Positions 37,201 to 51,569 of a DNA stretch of 64,000 nucleotides are shown here, one piece after another. Source of the stretch: Neelides folsomi (lineage: Eukaryota > Arthropoda > Collembola > Neelipleona > Neelidae); assembly GCA_034687125.1 (NCBI GenBank), contig JAQGBZ010000279.1:1-64000 (forward strand), read 5' to 3'. Each line of letters begins with the position of its first letter. Within the stretch, counting starts at the first letter, position 1. The notes beneath the pieces were generated by a model. That model searched no databases. It saw only the letters and a program-made list of their open reading frames with translations, and had not been told where the DNA came from. The translations under genes were made by a program, and so were the position numbers.

Positions 37201-38204
37201 CTCCGCCTTATTTGTCAAAATACTACCAATTATCAGGATTAAATTTCCCCTAGTCAATTAAGAATAATATATATCAACAAAGGAAAGTTATTTATATTTT
37301 TAAAAATATCTAAATAATATACACATAATTATTCAATGTATTTGATAGATATAAATATGTATTATCCTACTCTAGATAAGTATGTTTGATATACAATATC
37401 TGTACATACGCTGTAACTAATCAGTACATACCTGGTTCATGAGATAAAGTAATTTTATAAATAGGTAGATAAAAGCAATAATTTTACAAATGAAATAATT
37501 TTTTTATATAAAAATAATATAAAATAAATTTTATATATTATTTGGGAATTTTCTAAAATTTAGCTGGAAGTGAAAATGAATTTTAAAATGATATTAAAAG
37601 GCTTACCTTTTCTATAGTTTCAATTAAGCATGAGGTTAGTTCGAGAGTGGTGAGAGAGTCGAGGCCAAGGAAAGCGTTTCTTCCCAATCCAACGATGGGG
37701 TTTCCATTCAAGATGAGGCGCATCAGTCCGGTGCAGTCGAGGAAGGCGGACGAGGGGACCTCTCGGAGCACGTTGAATGATAGGTCGAGGTCGACGAGGT
37801 TGGTTAGGCCCTTGAAAGCTCTCGAGTTGATGTGGGAGAGCCGGCACCTCGGCAGGTAGATCTTTTGAAGATTAATCAAATCCTGCTGCATAAAATGGTC
37901 GGGGGGGAGAGTTTCGAAACTGTTCCCTCCCAGATCGAGCACCTGTCAATAGTCATTATTATTTACTGGCCCTGGGAAGAGAAAGAGTGCTTTAAAATTG
38001 AAGACCGACCTGAGTCCCCGGATCAATCGGGGTTGGGAAGGTGCGTAGTCCACGACCCACACATTCCACACTCTGCTTCCCGCCTTTCCACTTGCAGGAA
38101 CAGTCAGAAGGACAATTCCCCGCTCCTCGGTCCACGAGGAGGAAGGCGAGGAGGAGGAAGAGGAAGACTCTTTTTCTCTTCGGTGTCTCCATGAGGGGAA
38201 TCAT
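34249..38204 (-). CDS. Kekkon-like LRR-Ig transmembrane protein, kek-B
   Basis: Four exons join in phase into 735 aa: 38010-38204, 37607-37942, 36746-37052 and 34249-35618. An in-frame TGA upstream supports the ATG at 38204; a second ATG lies four codons in. Order: signal peptide with KRKR n-region (about 1-29); LRRNT cysteines 31, 35, 37, 48 (CPSDCSCKWKGG); six LRRs (66 to about 209); LRRCT with NPWDCNC (cysteines 221, 223, 245, 266); one Ig domain (C289, WW301-302, C355 in NGTFIC); membrane span about 398-422, followed by a Cys-rich juxtamembrane stretch; 313-aa tail. The tail carries SNPDLI, YPIDYGLP (554-561), a PPSY motif (590-593), a Pro run, SPDEGY (721-726) and ends GTEI, a PDZ-ligand shape. 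It is a paralogue of kek-A with twice the tail length. Introns are 67, 554 and 1,127 bp. The specific kekkon orthologue is not assigned. Confidence 0.95.
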
Positions 38205-41200
38205 TTGTAGGAAAAACTCATCACTTCACTTCCTCTCCACTGCACAAATGAGGCGTCTGCCCTGAGTGGGCTAATTTCTCGAGCGAGTTAATGGTAATGC
38301 GCGGAGGTTGAGAAGTCAATTAGAAGGGGTTTAGAGGTGAAAGGAGCGATTGGGTGATGGGCGATGACAGCCGTTGGTTTCACGACCCGTTGGACCCATC
38401 CAATGATTGAAATCCTTCTCTCGCCTCGACTCACATTCGCCTCACATGTCCATCTGAAACTCATTTCGGCCGAGCTGGGGTCGAGTCAAGGGTCCTTTCA
38501 CGCTCCACTTTCATCCCCTTTTCACATCACGTCCGCCACCTTCGTCTGGAAGAAAGAAAAGAGTTGATAATATTTTCCTTCGCCCCCGCGACATAATTGA
38601 AAGCGAAGGAAATGATTAGCACCCGCTCCTACTGGAGGAGCTGGAGGTAAGATAGGCGGAAACAGGTTGGAGGTCCATTATAAATAAATAATGCATGGGC
38701 GAGGGGAGCGTGAATAAGAGGCCGGGTTGAAGAGACAGAAGAGATAAAGTATTCCGGCCTCTCGGGACTCCTCGACTTTCGACCACTACCAGGAACATGA
38801 TTTCTCGTTCCTTGCCGACCGTGAGGTCCATGCCAAGTCCGCCCCAGACGGAACACTCACCTTTCCCAATTACTCCTCCGCCGCATCTCTCTCTTCGGGA
38901 AGTGAATCGAGGAGAGATTTATTGGGCGAAGGTGCATACATCAAAATAAATCACTTGCCGCTGTGCAGGGTGGGAAGGGAGTTGAAGGGATTATCTCCAC
39001 CCTCTACCGTCTGCCCCATTTAAATAAATTAAATCAATGCAATGAGGAAAATCAACATTCTCCTCCCGCCCGAATTCCTTAATTTTCTCCCCTCATCCAT
39101 CTGACGTGAAGGCGTAATATCTCCCGTTTCGTGGTCAATGGGACAATGGCATTTCACTATCTTATGGAACTTAATGAGAATTTCGACGTGGAACGTAGAG
39201 ATAGAAATATGTCGGGATAATACTATTGTGGAGAGCGGGGACAAAGCGAAAACCACCGCCATAGTCAGCCCTTATTTCAAACGCCTTATAATTTAATCCT
39301 ATTTATCCCATATTAATTACTCAGCTCGCTCTTTACCCTCACAATGGAAATACAACTCCACATACCAATATTGGAAATGAAGCCCAGCAAGGGCCCTTTT
39401 AAAAACGAGTGTGCTTAAGGTGTTCATGGACCGGCAGATTCCAGTCCAACAGTTCAAAACTTAAAGAAGTGGAGAATGCAGGTTGATATGGCCAAACTTT
39501 CACTCTTATTTTTCCCCCACTCGATGCAAATCGAGCGAAGTGAGGAAAATTTCCTCTGCGTTTCTTCAACTTTTCTCCTATAATTAACCCATTCTCTGAA
39601 CCGGCACTATTAAAGAACTTACTTTATATATATATAACATATCTTAAACGGCTTTGAGCAGTATAGATATTCTTAAGGATTCTTGAATGGCCACTTTCCC
39701 TCCTTATGAAAGATCATGGGCGGCTTATGAAGGTGCAAACCTATTTAGTCAGTGTCTAACGGTCATATCTGAACAGTTATTATATTAAATGCTTGCATGT
39801 TTAAAACTTTTTTCTGTTGGTAATAGGAAAAATAGGCAGGACTTGCTTATTTATAGTATACTTATGATATAGTTTAACGTGTTTCTGATATTAGCATGCT
39901 TTATGTGTAAATTACACGCTCGAACTTTTCCTTTGATTTAAATATCCACTTAAGTGAAAAAGTAAGTTTATTGCAAAGTGATGAATTTCATTATTCTTGT
40001 AAGCATCGTCGTAAATAAAATTTAACCCAGCAATGGGCTTTTATATCACGGAACTTGTTTGTTCTGCATAGACAGTTGAAATTAACTCTACTTAATACTA
40101 ATGGCATTGGGGAACGTACATTTAAGTCTACACATGTAAGGAAGGGCATTGGCCGAAGGGATTTTCTCCAAGCGGTTTCTCTCTCGAGCGGATTGTATGG
40201 CAGTTGGGGAAATTCCTGATTCCTCCTCGTCAAAATACGAGTCTTGGGGGCAAAAGATGATTATTGCATCTGGGAGCAAGACGATTGGGGAAGGAATAAA
40301 TGGGCATTTAGGACGGCCTATAATTTCCCCTCTTGAACTCATCTTGAGGAAGAATGGGATGAGCTCGATCGACCCTCCGGCACCGGAGCCCATCAACTCC
40401 CAACTTTCACCTTCCTTATTATTCGGGAGGGGGCTGGTTGATTATCGAGCCCCACGTCTCTCACACCTTATCTTTTAAAGTTTGGGCCCCAGAGGAGAAC
40501 AACCTCTTCGAGATTCCATTATCCTTTTTGAGTTCTTTCGTGATTTATATGGGGCGGATTGGTATGCGGGCGACAAGAGATTCATGGATGTGAAGAGGAC
40601 AGCGGACAAGGGTTTACAGTTTCCACGATGACGGAAGGAGGCTGAGACACCCTGCGTGTTTGGCTTTCGGGACACGCGAGCCCGTTTTCGGGAACCCCGT
40701 TTCTTAAAACTTCCCTTTTTTCCCCGTCCTCCGTGCTCAGAATGTGGAGACAAGTTGACTTTCTCCTCCTCCACTTGATTCACTCTCTCCTCCCTTTCCG
40801 AATATCAAAAGAGGAAGACCAACGAGGTATTTATTCTCATTTCTTCCTTTGGATGATCCACAAGTGAGGGCCCACCCGCCAGTGGCTCTCTCACTCAGAC
40901 AAATAAAAAAACTCATTTAAATTAGCCGCCGCCTTCTTCCTCCTTCACCGCCTAATAGACATGTCAGCGGAATGTAATTAATCCCGCGCCTCTCAAACTT
41001 TTAATTTCCTTCTCGAGGGTTTCTTCTCAAACTGGAAATTAAGTTGGTTTGGGTGATTTACGTAAGTAACCAGGGAGAGAACTTCCTACAATTTCATCAT
41101 CCACCGCAGACTCATTAGGCGACGCTCTAGGAAAAATGTTAACGAAGGGTCGTGTATCCTACCAGAACAAATAAAATTATATTTCTGACTCTTCCTCCCC

Positions 41201-44200
41201 ACTTAATTAATCCTCATTGGTAGCCAGGCCGTGTTCCTCGAATGCTCAGAGAGACGAGGAGTTGATGTGAACAACTTTCTTTTCGATACTCCTCATCATC
41301 GCCCAACACGGAGAAACCCTAAAAAACTTCACAATGGCTCAACGGAGGAAAAAGTTTCCAAAGACCCGAGCTTCAACTCCAATTTCAAAAAAACTCCTTA
41401 TTTTTCTCTCAAACCATTGCGGGAGTTTAGGAATTAAGGTGGAATGGGAATGATTTGCCGAGTCCCTTGACCGCCTTCAGTCACATGACCCCAAATTCAT
41501 TCATTTCAATTCCGTGGGTATTTAGGCTCGAAGTTGGTGGATGGGGGGAAATTAGCTCTTTTAAAAACTGATTCCAACTCTCAAAACAATGGCTCCAAGT
41601 TAAGAGGGAAACTCTCCTGAATCCAAACACGATTTTTCTCCAGCTTTCCCTTACAACATAGGAATCTCAATGTTGACTCTCCTTCTATAAACCTCTCGAG
41701 GAGATATGATCAATATATGGACCTTGTGTTTTACTCCGACGAGATGCTCATCCTTGCTCCGTCCCGAAACAACCATTTTACATACGACCCTCAAATGTAG
41801 ACTGGAAATGTGGAAAGGGGAAGAAAGGCCTTCCGGTCCCTTGTCACATGAAAACAATATGAATGAAAGAGTTTACATATGTTTCAAAAGAAAAGATTTC
41901 ATGCTACTAATAGGAAAATGAAGAAAACATGATGAACTCGATGAATTCTTAAACAAGTCACATATCACGACTCCAATGGACGCGATATTATGTAAGATAT
42001 GGAACATAAATGTGTACATTTGGTATTTATCCATTACAATTATACCCAACTCAGCTCGTATGCACTGTATTATATAGTTCAATTTAGTGAAAGTGAAATC
42101 TGGACGTTTAAGTTCTTTATTACGTATATTTATATGTACATAATATTATTTACTTCCAACTTTTTCCCACATTAATTTTTTATAGCTAAATGATGGCACT
42201 TAAAAATGTAATTTACATAATGCTTATAGCAATAGCCCCAAATATCTCTAGAATAACTAAAAATGACTCCAAATGCTGTGCAAACGCATTAAAAATTGTT
42301 GTTGGAAAAATCAAAAGTGGTCTGTCCAATTTCCCATTTGTTTGGAATAATTTGTTTAGAGAGAATTTAATTAAATAAATGGTTGGATTGAGCAAGAGGT
42401 CCCTCGAGCTGTTCATCATTTCCAAATATGTGCATACATCGTATCTACTTATGTATCTTGGCTCGGGTGAGTTGTTCTTGGATGGGCTTAAGAGCCACGT
42501 TCAACTCAGCGGCGGATTATTTATGAAGAGAAAAACCTCTCCTCATCTCTTCCTATATTGGCCCCATGCCATAAAAAATGAGAGAAAGAGATCGGAGATA
42601 TATTTTGAAGAGTAGGGCAAACCGTTGTAAAATGGTTATTTGAACGATTTTGAAATTCGACAGATTCGAGCCAAGTTGTTCATCCACTTAAGTGTCTCCG
42701 ATGAGGTGATTATGATTAGGAAACGTGCCCCTCTGCATAAGAGAGATTCCTGGGAGTCCGTCCAGGTTCGAAGCTCATCGTCCGAGGTCCCCTCATCGGC
42801 GGAGGAGGAATGGGGGAGATAAAGGGAGAAGGGTGGAAGCGAGACAAGTGTATTTTACGGCCTTCACAATAATTCATGGAAAATGGAAAGCAGAGGATAA
42901 AGATGGTTTTGCACAAGTTCGAACATGGATTTACCCTCTTACACTATATTTCTCTTGGAGAGGGGAGTTCGAATCGGCCCTAAAAAACCACTCTTCTTTA
43001 AGAGACAAAACAAAAGGTTCTGGAGGAGAGCAAGATAAAGAAGCCAATCCATCTACAACAACAGAAGAGCCAAGTTCCCTATCTCGGCACAACTCATCAA
43101 ACCTTCCCTCCTCCTCCTCCGCCAAAAAAATCTGCATAAGCCCAACATCCCCTCATTTACCTCCCACAGACCGCAGGGAAACGATCGGGCATGATGACAT
43201 CCTCACAAAATCCGTTTTCCACTTTCAGTTTCAAACTTTCAAAATTCCTCATTTTGGCATATAACCAGTGCAAGGTTTAGTCTATAAGTATTTGTCATAT
43301 CACTAATACTTGTAGACTCACCTACCTAAGTTATATTGCGGTTAAAAATGGAAAAAACATAGAGAGAAATGTAAGTCAATTAATGGGAGGAAACGCCGTG
43401 GGTTCAAAATTCTTCCTCCCGAATTCGACTTTCAAATGATTCCCTTGGATTTGCATGGAACAGGTTGGGTCGGATGGGCTGGAGCGAAAATCAGCCATCT
43501 GGCGTCCTCCTCCCAATGATTAATTTGGAGGTTTGAGGAAATATTGTAATGAGTAATGAATTGTTCAATTTTGAGATGGCCCATAAGGTTGGGTCCCTCC
43601 GGTGGCCGCGGCCGTCTCAGGAGAAGATATGAAAATGAACCCGAGTGTGGGAAGAAGAGTAATGGAGAGAATTGTGGAGAAAATGAGCAGAGCCGAGGGA
43701 CGGTATCGATTGTGCAGAGACCAACTTGTTTTCGCTCTCTCCAAGGAACCTCTCTGTGTGAGGAGAGCGTTCGTGCAAATTCTTTCCGGGTTTATTGTGA
43801 TTGCTCGACGGAAAAAAACTTTGTTTGAGCTTAGGTGAAGAGAAAGAAATCTTGATTATCTTTCTCTCTCGACTTTCCTCCTCCTCGCAGATGAGTGATT
43901 GAGCTCGAGAGCCCGACCAACTGAGAGTGAGTGAGGGGGGAGCAGGAAAAAACTGCATTACTCACATCATAAACCAATCTCTCCTTATTTGCCAATCGAT
44001 AAGGTCGAGGGAGCTGAAGGGACCCGAAGGATCATTTCCCTCCTTCAAACCAACACTTTCTGAATAAAATCCCGCTTATTAAAGAATAAGGGAATTTGGG
44101 CGGGATGAGCGGAGAAATCGGCTTGATCCGCTCAAATGAAATTGTCCCCTTTCGCTCGTAAAAATAACTCTCTTCATCGTTTTACCATTGGTATACTAAG

Positions 44201-47200
44201 GATTTGACTGGCCAGTGGGCTCCTTCCGCCCTAACAATATGACCATTCCACTCAACACTGTTTCTCATACAGGGGCCAACTCCAACGCGTCCTTTTCATC
44301 TCCTGCAAGTCTCGTCATACTTCTATCTCGAGGATCCATGCAGGGAAAAAAATATCCTCCTCCAAGATGGGGAAAACGATGGGAGTTTTTCTTCAAACAC
44401 ACGCTTTTTTTCCACTAATCCTTCCTAATTCACCATCCTCACTTTCCTATCTTTCCCCCTCATCGATCTCTCGCTACACCGGTGAAGGGCGTAAGCCTCA
44501 GAGAAACCGATTAGAAGCCAGGAGAGTATGAAAATACATTTAATACACAAAACCTTAATACACTGCCCGGGTAGCCAATGTAACGCAATGTTATATGAGG
44601 TATACAGGGAAAGAACTGGTTTTCGAAAATAATGGAAAATTATATTTCTTTGGGAGGAAAGGAGTTTTTTAAGGATTTTAAGCATTGGGGGAACCTCATC
44701 ATTGGCCTCATCAACTGCTCGAGACATTTCATGAGTTGGGTTGGGAATGAGGATTTTCCTGGGCGGAGAGGGAAAATAAAGGAACTTCATTCTAATCAGG
44801 AAGTTGAGAGGAATTTAAGATTTCTCCACCAATTCCAATAGGGGAATGAGTCAACGACTCCTTCAAATAGTTCCCCTAGAAAATGCAGATATCTGCATGC
44901 TTGGCGTATTCTCCCAGAATTGTGAAAGTACTTTCCATTGAATTAGACAATCCATATGTAAGGTGGGCGGAGAGCTTCTTCCCAAACTTTCCAGATTACT
45001 TTTAACAACATTGTTGTTATTTACAACTTTCACCCTCAATTCCTTATGATTTTAATTCTCTACAATTTGTTTCTTAATGGCATTTAATTTGCAGAAACAC
45101 CAACCTTAATATTTAATAATAATAATGTGAAGATTTTAAATTAACATTAAAATAGCCTCCATGTATCACAACTTATAGACTCATAGGGATACTTTTATAG
45201 ACTACTATGGTATAAAATCCTTGCAGAAATAAATCTTATAAATTAAAGATCAGAAATGGTTCTTTTTAAGTATCGGTAGTGTTTGTTGATGATATGATGA
45301 AGGTGTATTAAGGAACTTTTATCTAATGCTTTTTTAAGTATATCGCATCTTGGAGTCTGTTCTTTATCAATTGTAGGAAGCGAGGAAGGAAAATAGGGCG
45401 GATGGTGCAAATGTGATATGAATCCAATATGAATTCTTTTCGATTGTATCTCTCCGAGTGTGTATGGAGAAAGATACGGGCGGGGTATCAAATGGAAACC
45501 TCAGCTGTGAGTCTGCGAGGAATAATATGATAAAGGATTTGAGCTCAATTCATCATCTTCCTCATATTTCAATACAAGGGAGACTTCCATCTCCACCTAT
45601 ATTTCATGGTCTTTCAAATAAATTCGGGTTTTGAAGGAGAATAAATGTGGATCAAAACATGGGGAGCATATATTACATCACTTTGGATCCCACTCCTTGT
45701 ACAACAGGCAAATCCGGGGAAATCAAGGGCACAGATATTACCGATCCAACATTGATTGTTTAGCCAGATCCGCGGTCTACTATTCCTAATTTAATATAAA
45801 GGTTCCGGCCAAATACGAATGGGGAAGGGATAAACAAATTTGGAACATTCAAAGAATAAAATTTTGGGTTTGAGACACGAGGAAGCGGAATTACATTCGT
45901 ATTTATTAAATACTTCGTGTTCGGGAATGATAAAAAGAGATGTATTGGATGGCAATACAGATTCATCCTCATTTACAAGTTTCAGTCGTCTGGAATGCAA
46001 TTTTGAAACTCTGGGACTATTTGCGGAGTTTAAAGAGTTTAAATGAACCGTCGTATTTTCAAAAATCCTTTTTGACAAGGGGAGGATTTGTGAAAATATG
46101 CCTATTACATTACATTTTTTTTCATAAGGAGAATGAAAAAGAAATGCAAAAGATGAAATTTTATTAACCTCCTTTCTCTAACTTTCCCAACTCGGGAAAG
46201 AAATTGTTCAAACTTTTGTATTTAACTTCACAAATTGTAATAAGGGAAATATAAAAAAAGGGGAGAGGGGATAAAAAATTCCTCTTGCCCATCCTTTCAT
46301 TTGAGACAATCGGGGTGATTGATTTTATAGTCCATCGTGTCTTGTAAAGCTCACCATTTTATTGATTCCTCCACATCTCTCCCTGCAGGATTCAAATGAC
46401 TTGTGAAACGTTGTCGGGCAACGAAGAGGAATTTCCATCCTCTGAAGGCCTTTTCTATTTCATCCATTCATTTTTCTAATCCTGTTTCCCCTTTTGAACA
46501 AGTGGAAGGTAAAAGGTGAAGTCTCCGGCTGCACAATAATGCTCAACCGTCTTTCACCAGGACCTTTCTCATACATAAATGGATTCTCCATCCTCGCACC
46601 CGTCCCACCTTGGAGGAAGTAGTGGGTGGGGAGGAGACGATCCCTTGAATTTAATTTCCAGCCTCCGCTCGTCCGCCCATTATGAAGAATTGAGCCGGCC
46701 CGCCCTTTTATTTATCCTTTTAAAAGATGGGAGAAATGTGACGGGGCATCGTAATGTGAGATGTTTTATTAAGGAACCGTTTTGTCTCCAACTGATCCGC
46801 TGAAACCTGACAGGGTGGAAAAAGACCTCGTCCCTTTCCTCTCCCCATTCTACTCATGATGGCCCATCCATGTACATTCATGCTTATATAAATATTATGT
46901 ATGAATGTGTGTGTGCGGAGATGTAGTGACAACTGGGCTGGAGACGGTTTCATTTTCCTCAATCATCATGATTCACGGGCGGGAGTCGTGCATTACTCGA
47001 GGGCGAGGGGAACGGGGCCTTTTCATTTATTACCATTCCTCCTCACCCACTCTTCCCTCAATTGCTCTCCGACTCCATTTCGGAATGGAAAGTCCCGAGA
47101 AAGAGGAAAATGACCAACTCGGCGGAGTCGCAGCCTTTCACCGGCGGAACCCGGTATTTACATTGCTCCTTCTTGAGGAGAAGTACAAATACGTTTACTT

Positions 47201-50200
47201 GAATTATTTCCTCCAATTCCCAAGCCCTCTTCATCGCAAGGACCCCCAAACCACGAAACACATTTCTTCTTCTCCTTTCACTCTCTCAAGGCCTCCCTTT
47301 CAGCCCGAGCGAGATGGATCGTAAAAATGGATGTAAAATCCCTCTCAGGCTTTAGCGGAACATTCAACCCAGAGTAAAACAAGAGGAGGAATGGAGGAAA
47401 TGGCAAAGTGAATCACAACAATGAATTGCAACTTGATCTTTCACATTCCCTCCAATTCAGTCCCATTCGACAGGGCAATTTGGTTAAAAATGATCATAAA
47501 TACCCACAATGGGGAAATTAAAGTATTGATATTATAAAGTGGTGATGCAAAAACGTTTCAAGAGGGATCGATAGGAATTCTCGTGATTGGGAAAGGGAAT
47601 TTTTTTCTCAAAGCCCATTTGACAAAAGTAAGAGGGAAAATGTGTCAAATAAAAAGTACGTTAAACGAAGGCCTCTCTCTCTCCCCAAAGATAAAACTAA
47701 TGAGGTTGTTATGAAAGAATTTAGAAATGTCTCCCCCGTTACCTAATGTTTCCTTTCTTGGGGAAATGTTCACTTTCGGCATGTGTACAAGGGAACATTT
47801 CCGATTGAGCTCCATTTTTAATACTGGCGTCATAAATAGGTGGATTTGGCGAAGAAGGAGAAAATTCGGATTCTTATTATTACCACACTCAAACTTCCTT
47901 TCTCGATCGGAATTGATAACGTTAGATTGAATCCATTACGAGAGGTTGACCGATTCTGTTCAATTCCTTTCAGACTCATTCGAATCAATTCGAGAGAAAC
48001 ACGAACGTTTGCTCACGAACTCCCCTTCTCAATGGCAATGGAGTCCTACCTACTTTTAAAACCCATAATTGTGCAATTTTCCTCCTTATGCATTTAAGCG
48101 ATTAAATTACTCAATATGATGATTTTAGGGTTGATTGTTTCCCTAATACAATCAATCCTTTTCAAGCAACAGAATAAATATGTACAATTTTATTACTAAC
48201 ATTAGGTATACTAATATAAGTTACAGACAAAGACTCTTCACTTTTAATCACTTATGTAAACACCAATGAATTTTTGAATGGTTGTGGTTGAAAGATTTAA
48301 TCCGATAAAAGAAATTAAAAATAAACCTGGTTTATTGATCAAATTATTCCTCCAAATGGTAAGTACATTATTATTCCGTGAAGAATCGTTGAGAGGAAGT
48401 ATCAGGGATTGTTCCGTATTCAAATATCCTCTTCTCAAATGGTTGAAATAGATAGGATTAAAAATGAGTGTTTATTTTATTGTTATAACATTTCCGAGCG
48501 CGTTTCTCTCATTTGATCGCTCATTGTGATTCCGATGAGGAGTTTGGTAAGAGCGAATTAAGAGGAAGTAGTCTGTTGGAGGATGTAATCATGCATGGGA
48601 TAAGAATGGCTTTCCGAGCGACCTCCACACACCGTCCAATTCCAATTCCCCCAGAGTGCTACGGCGAATAACTCTCCACCCTCCCGATGAGACTTCAAAG
48701 ACCCCAAGAAGGTAACTGAATAAATCAATAGGCAACAAATAACTGGGACCATCAACTTAATCTCCCGTATAAAATTCACCATCTTCCATCTCGGTCGAGA
48801 AGTGAATTGTTTTTGAACCATCTTCACAAATACTAAGCCCGCACTTATTTCAAAGTTCGTGGGAAATTGAAAAATAATTGAATTCTTTTTTTAATTTCAC
48901 CTCATACTGTACAAATTAATTTCTCACCGTGCCCAAAGCATTTCATCAATTAAAATAAGATTGGGAAGAGTTAAAATCTGATTTCATAGAAATTCGATTA
49001 TTTAAAACATCGGGATGGAATTAAAGCGGTCAGATTATTCAATAAGCTTCTTATAGCAGGAAGTCAAAATTTCTATGTGCAGTCGGCATGAGGAATTTTA
49101 TTAAGTAGTCTTATTAGGGACGTTAAGGATCTCGTTCATTGGAATCCTCAATTAAAATAAATGATTTGAGACATTTGAGTGGGAGAGATGCGGGATGTGG
49201 AGCAGTGTGAGATGGAAGTTGGTTACTTCCTCAAATCTTAATTAACCATCTGCCTCAGGGTAACCTCTTGAGAGACAATTTTGTTCCGTTTGGGCAGTAA
49301 AGAGCCGGGTCTGTGTCAGCTTGTCTCATAATTTCATTCCCCTCCTTCCACCATCCCAATCACCGGTCTCGGCGACCAACATCATCCGACAGATGAGCGA
49401 TAAGACATTTAAAAAACCCGAGTGGGTTTATTTTCTCCTCATTTTTCATAGACCAGGGGATTTCCAAATGGGGTTTGTAATTAAAAATTAGTCTCTAAAC
49501 CAGTTTTTACAACGCCGTCCACCACCCTCCCATGATAAGGTTTAATGAGCTTGGGTTTTTGAGGAGAAACACTTGGGCCGGTCTCATAAAAATGGGGCAG
49601 GTTTGTGGAGGGGATCTTGTGTCCTTTTGCAAAGTTTATGAGAGTTTCGCAGGCTGCAGTTTAGAGCCAACATTTGTACCAAAAACACACAATAATAAAG
49701 TAGTCTTTATTGGACTATTACACTGTCCCCGGGTTCAAATGACTTTACACCTCAACTCTCCTCTCGCTCCTCAACCACCTTTATTTTCACATCTCATAAT
49801 TAATTTCTGGGTCGTTAGGATTAGGCCGTAAGCGGGCGGAGTCATTCGGCGGCCCTCGTTATGTCATGATTAGATTTCCTCAATGACGAATCATGGAATC
49901 CCTTTTAGGGCGTAAGTGAGACGCGGAATCCTCAACTATTCCTCTTAATATGAAATGTTCTTGGACCAGTTAGTTATTAGATTAGGAGGAGCGGTAAGGA
50001 TCTCTTCAAGCTTTAATTCATTATCGTTAGAAGTAATGAGGGGCCTTATTTTTTAATTTTGACTGGTGCGAATTTGAAAGGCCCTCAACTTCACCCAGCC
50101 CAGAATTTACTTTCCCACATTCCTTTCACACTCCTTGAGTCGGCTCCTTGGGAAGACATTCCTCATTTGGAAAGGGAGGGGAATAAAAAGGAAATAATAA

Positions 50201-51213
50201 TCCTCTTGCAACAATTTCGACTCTTCTGTCGGAGCAGGAACAATGAGAGAAAAAGTCCCTTCATATTTTACGCTCTCACAACGCAATGGGAGTAATCATG
50301 TTAAGGAAAATATTTAGTGAGGAGGAGGAAGTGGAGAATATGGGGATTTATGAATATTTCTTTTCATCTCTCAGAGAAATTAAAATACGTGGAGAGGGAG
50401 GGGAAGTGAGGAATGGCCTCGCATTAATTCCCCCGTCCCACATTAAGCATCCTATCCCTCACACGTCGACTTATCATTACGGGCCCCTCTGCGCTCAACC
50501 AACGTCCAAGGAAATCCTTCTTTTAAACGAGAGAATATTTCCCCTTTCATTTCCTACCCAGGGTGCTAATAAGGAGGAAATTCCAATTTTAACATCCTTT
50601 CACAACATTTCACTAACTCGGAATTTTCTTCTGTTAAACGAAAATTAATAATATTTCCAGGTTTGAGGAATTAAAAACTTTAAAATACCATTTTGCGAAA
50701 GAAATCCAAAATGACTTCAGAGTTAGGAGCAAAATTCCCAATTTACTTTTTCTCCGAGTCTTTGACGTACATTGTAGTTTAATATTACCATCATATTCCA
50801 TTCAGATAAAACTGTATATGGTATTTGTATTTACTATTATTAAAATATCTTAATAGTACATACTATTTACATATGTAATTCATATGTTATATATCTGTTG
50901 TTGGGTATTTTAAGTAATAAAAATAATATACATTTAATCTATTATAATGTATTCCATTTAAGTATTTTCCTAAAAATCCCTACATATATTCTTCTCGAAA
51001 CTAATTCATGGTTTTAACTACGTATATACTACATATGTATATAGTAAATAGGTTTGTTTGATTCAACTTACTTTGATGAGATAAATATTGTTGTGATTTC
51101 TCGTTATTCTCATCATTATGCTAATTAGCTCATAGAATTATTTTGATCTTCCATCGCTAACGGGGATAAAAAATATCAATACGGCGGGTTGCGATTCTTA
51201 ACTGATCCCGTTG
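38205..51213. other. Intergenic, 13 kb upstream of kek-B, no gene recognised
   Basis: No known domain and no phase-consistent exon chain was found. The first 700 bp are fairly GC-rich and probably hold the kek-B promoter. The largest open frame is a 179-codon plus-strand frame at 42725-43264, rich in Ser/Arg, which I cannot tell from chance. AT-rich tracts lie at 39600-40000, 45010-45230 and 50780-51130. Confidence 0.45.
43273..43323. repeat. Hairpin with 14-bp main stem
   Basis: agtctataagtatt (43279-43292) pairs along its full length, one G-U included, with aatacttgtagact (43305-43318) across a 12-nt loop. A further AGGT/ACCT pairing lies beyond a small internal loop. It could be a short structured RNA or a chance fold; it is shorter than a usual microRNA precursor. 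Confidence 0.5.
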
Positions 51214-51223
51214 TATATAAATA
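51214..51223 (+). promoter_or_regulatory. TATA-box-like element
   Basis: TATATAAATA stands in a locally GC-richer setting (tgatcccgttg upstream, aggggaaacgacggagctctgcgag downstream) about 75 bp before an ATG at 51291. No canonical arthropod initiator (TCAGT) is present 30 bp downstream, so this is tentative. Confidence 0.25.
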
Positions 51224-51290
51224 AAGGGGAAACGACGGAGCTCTGCGAGTTTCGAACTTCACTTAACTTGTCGACGTCAACGATCCAGAG

Positions 51291-51569
51291 ATGAATGTGG
51301 AAAGGTTGATCCAAAGGAAACCCCCGGACTCAACAACTCCTAAGGAGGAAAAACGGAGGTTTTCTTCTCTGCTCCGATTTTTCCGCCGAAAAAAGACACA
51401 TTTATTTTTCTTCCTAGTTACAATGGCTCGAACTGGGTCGGAGAGGAAAACACGGAAGCACTTTATCTATTACCAAAACTTTCCAGTTTCGCATAGAAAA
51501 TCTACTCAATTTTCAAATTATGCCAAAACTCTTCTCATGTACAAGAACATTACAGAGAAAAGTTTATGA
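51291..51569 (+). CDS. Candidate ORF or first exon, 92 codons, unrecognised
   Basis: The frame starts MNVERLIQRKPPDSTTPKEE, continues with a basic stretch (FFRRKK) and becomes AT-rich toward its stop. Its only support is its position behind a TATA-like box. No homology, signal peptide or matching downstream exon was recognised. It could be a small protein, the first exon of a gene that leaves no other visible trace, or chance. Confidence 0.12.
   Translation: MNVERLIQRKPPDSTTPKEEKRRFSSLLRFFRRKKTHLFFFLVTMARTGSERKTRKHFIYYQNFPVSHRKSTQFSNYAKTLLMYKNITEKSL

Noticed and set aside
42725-43264. 179-codon plus-strand frame, with a Glu/Ser-rich 60-codon frame beside it (42640-42822)
   Set aside because: Composition is suggestive, but the frames overlap each other and an equally protein-like minus frame; no family or exon structure could be shown.
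49720-49745. ggttcaaat resembling a tRNA B box
   Set aside because: No matching A box or cloverleaf could be drawn around it; no tRNA gene was found in the window.
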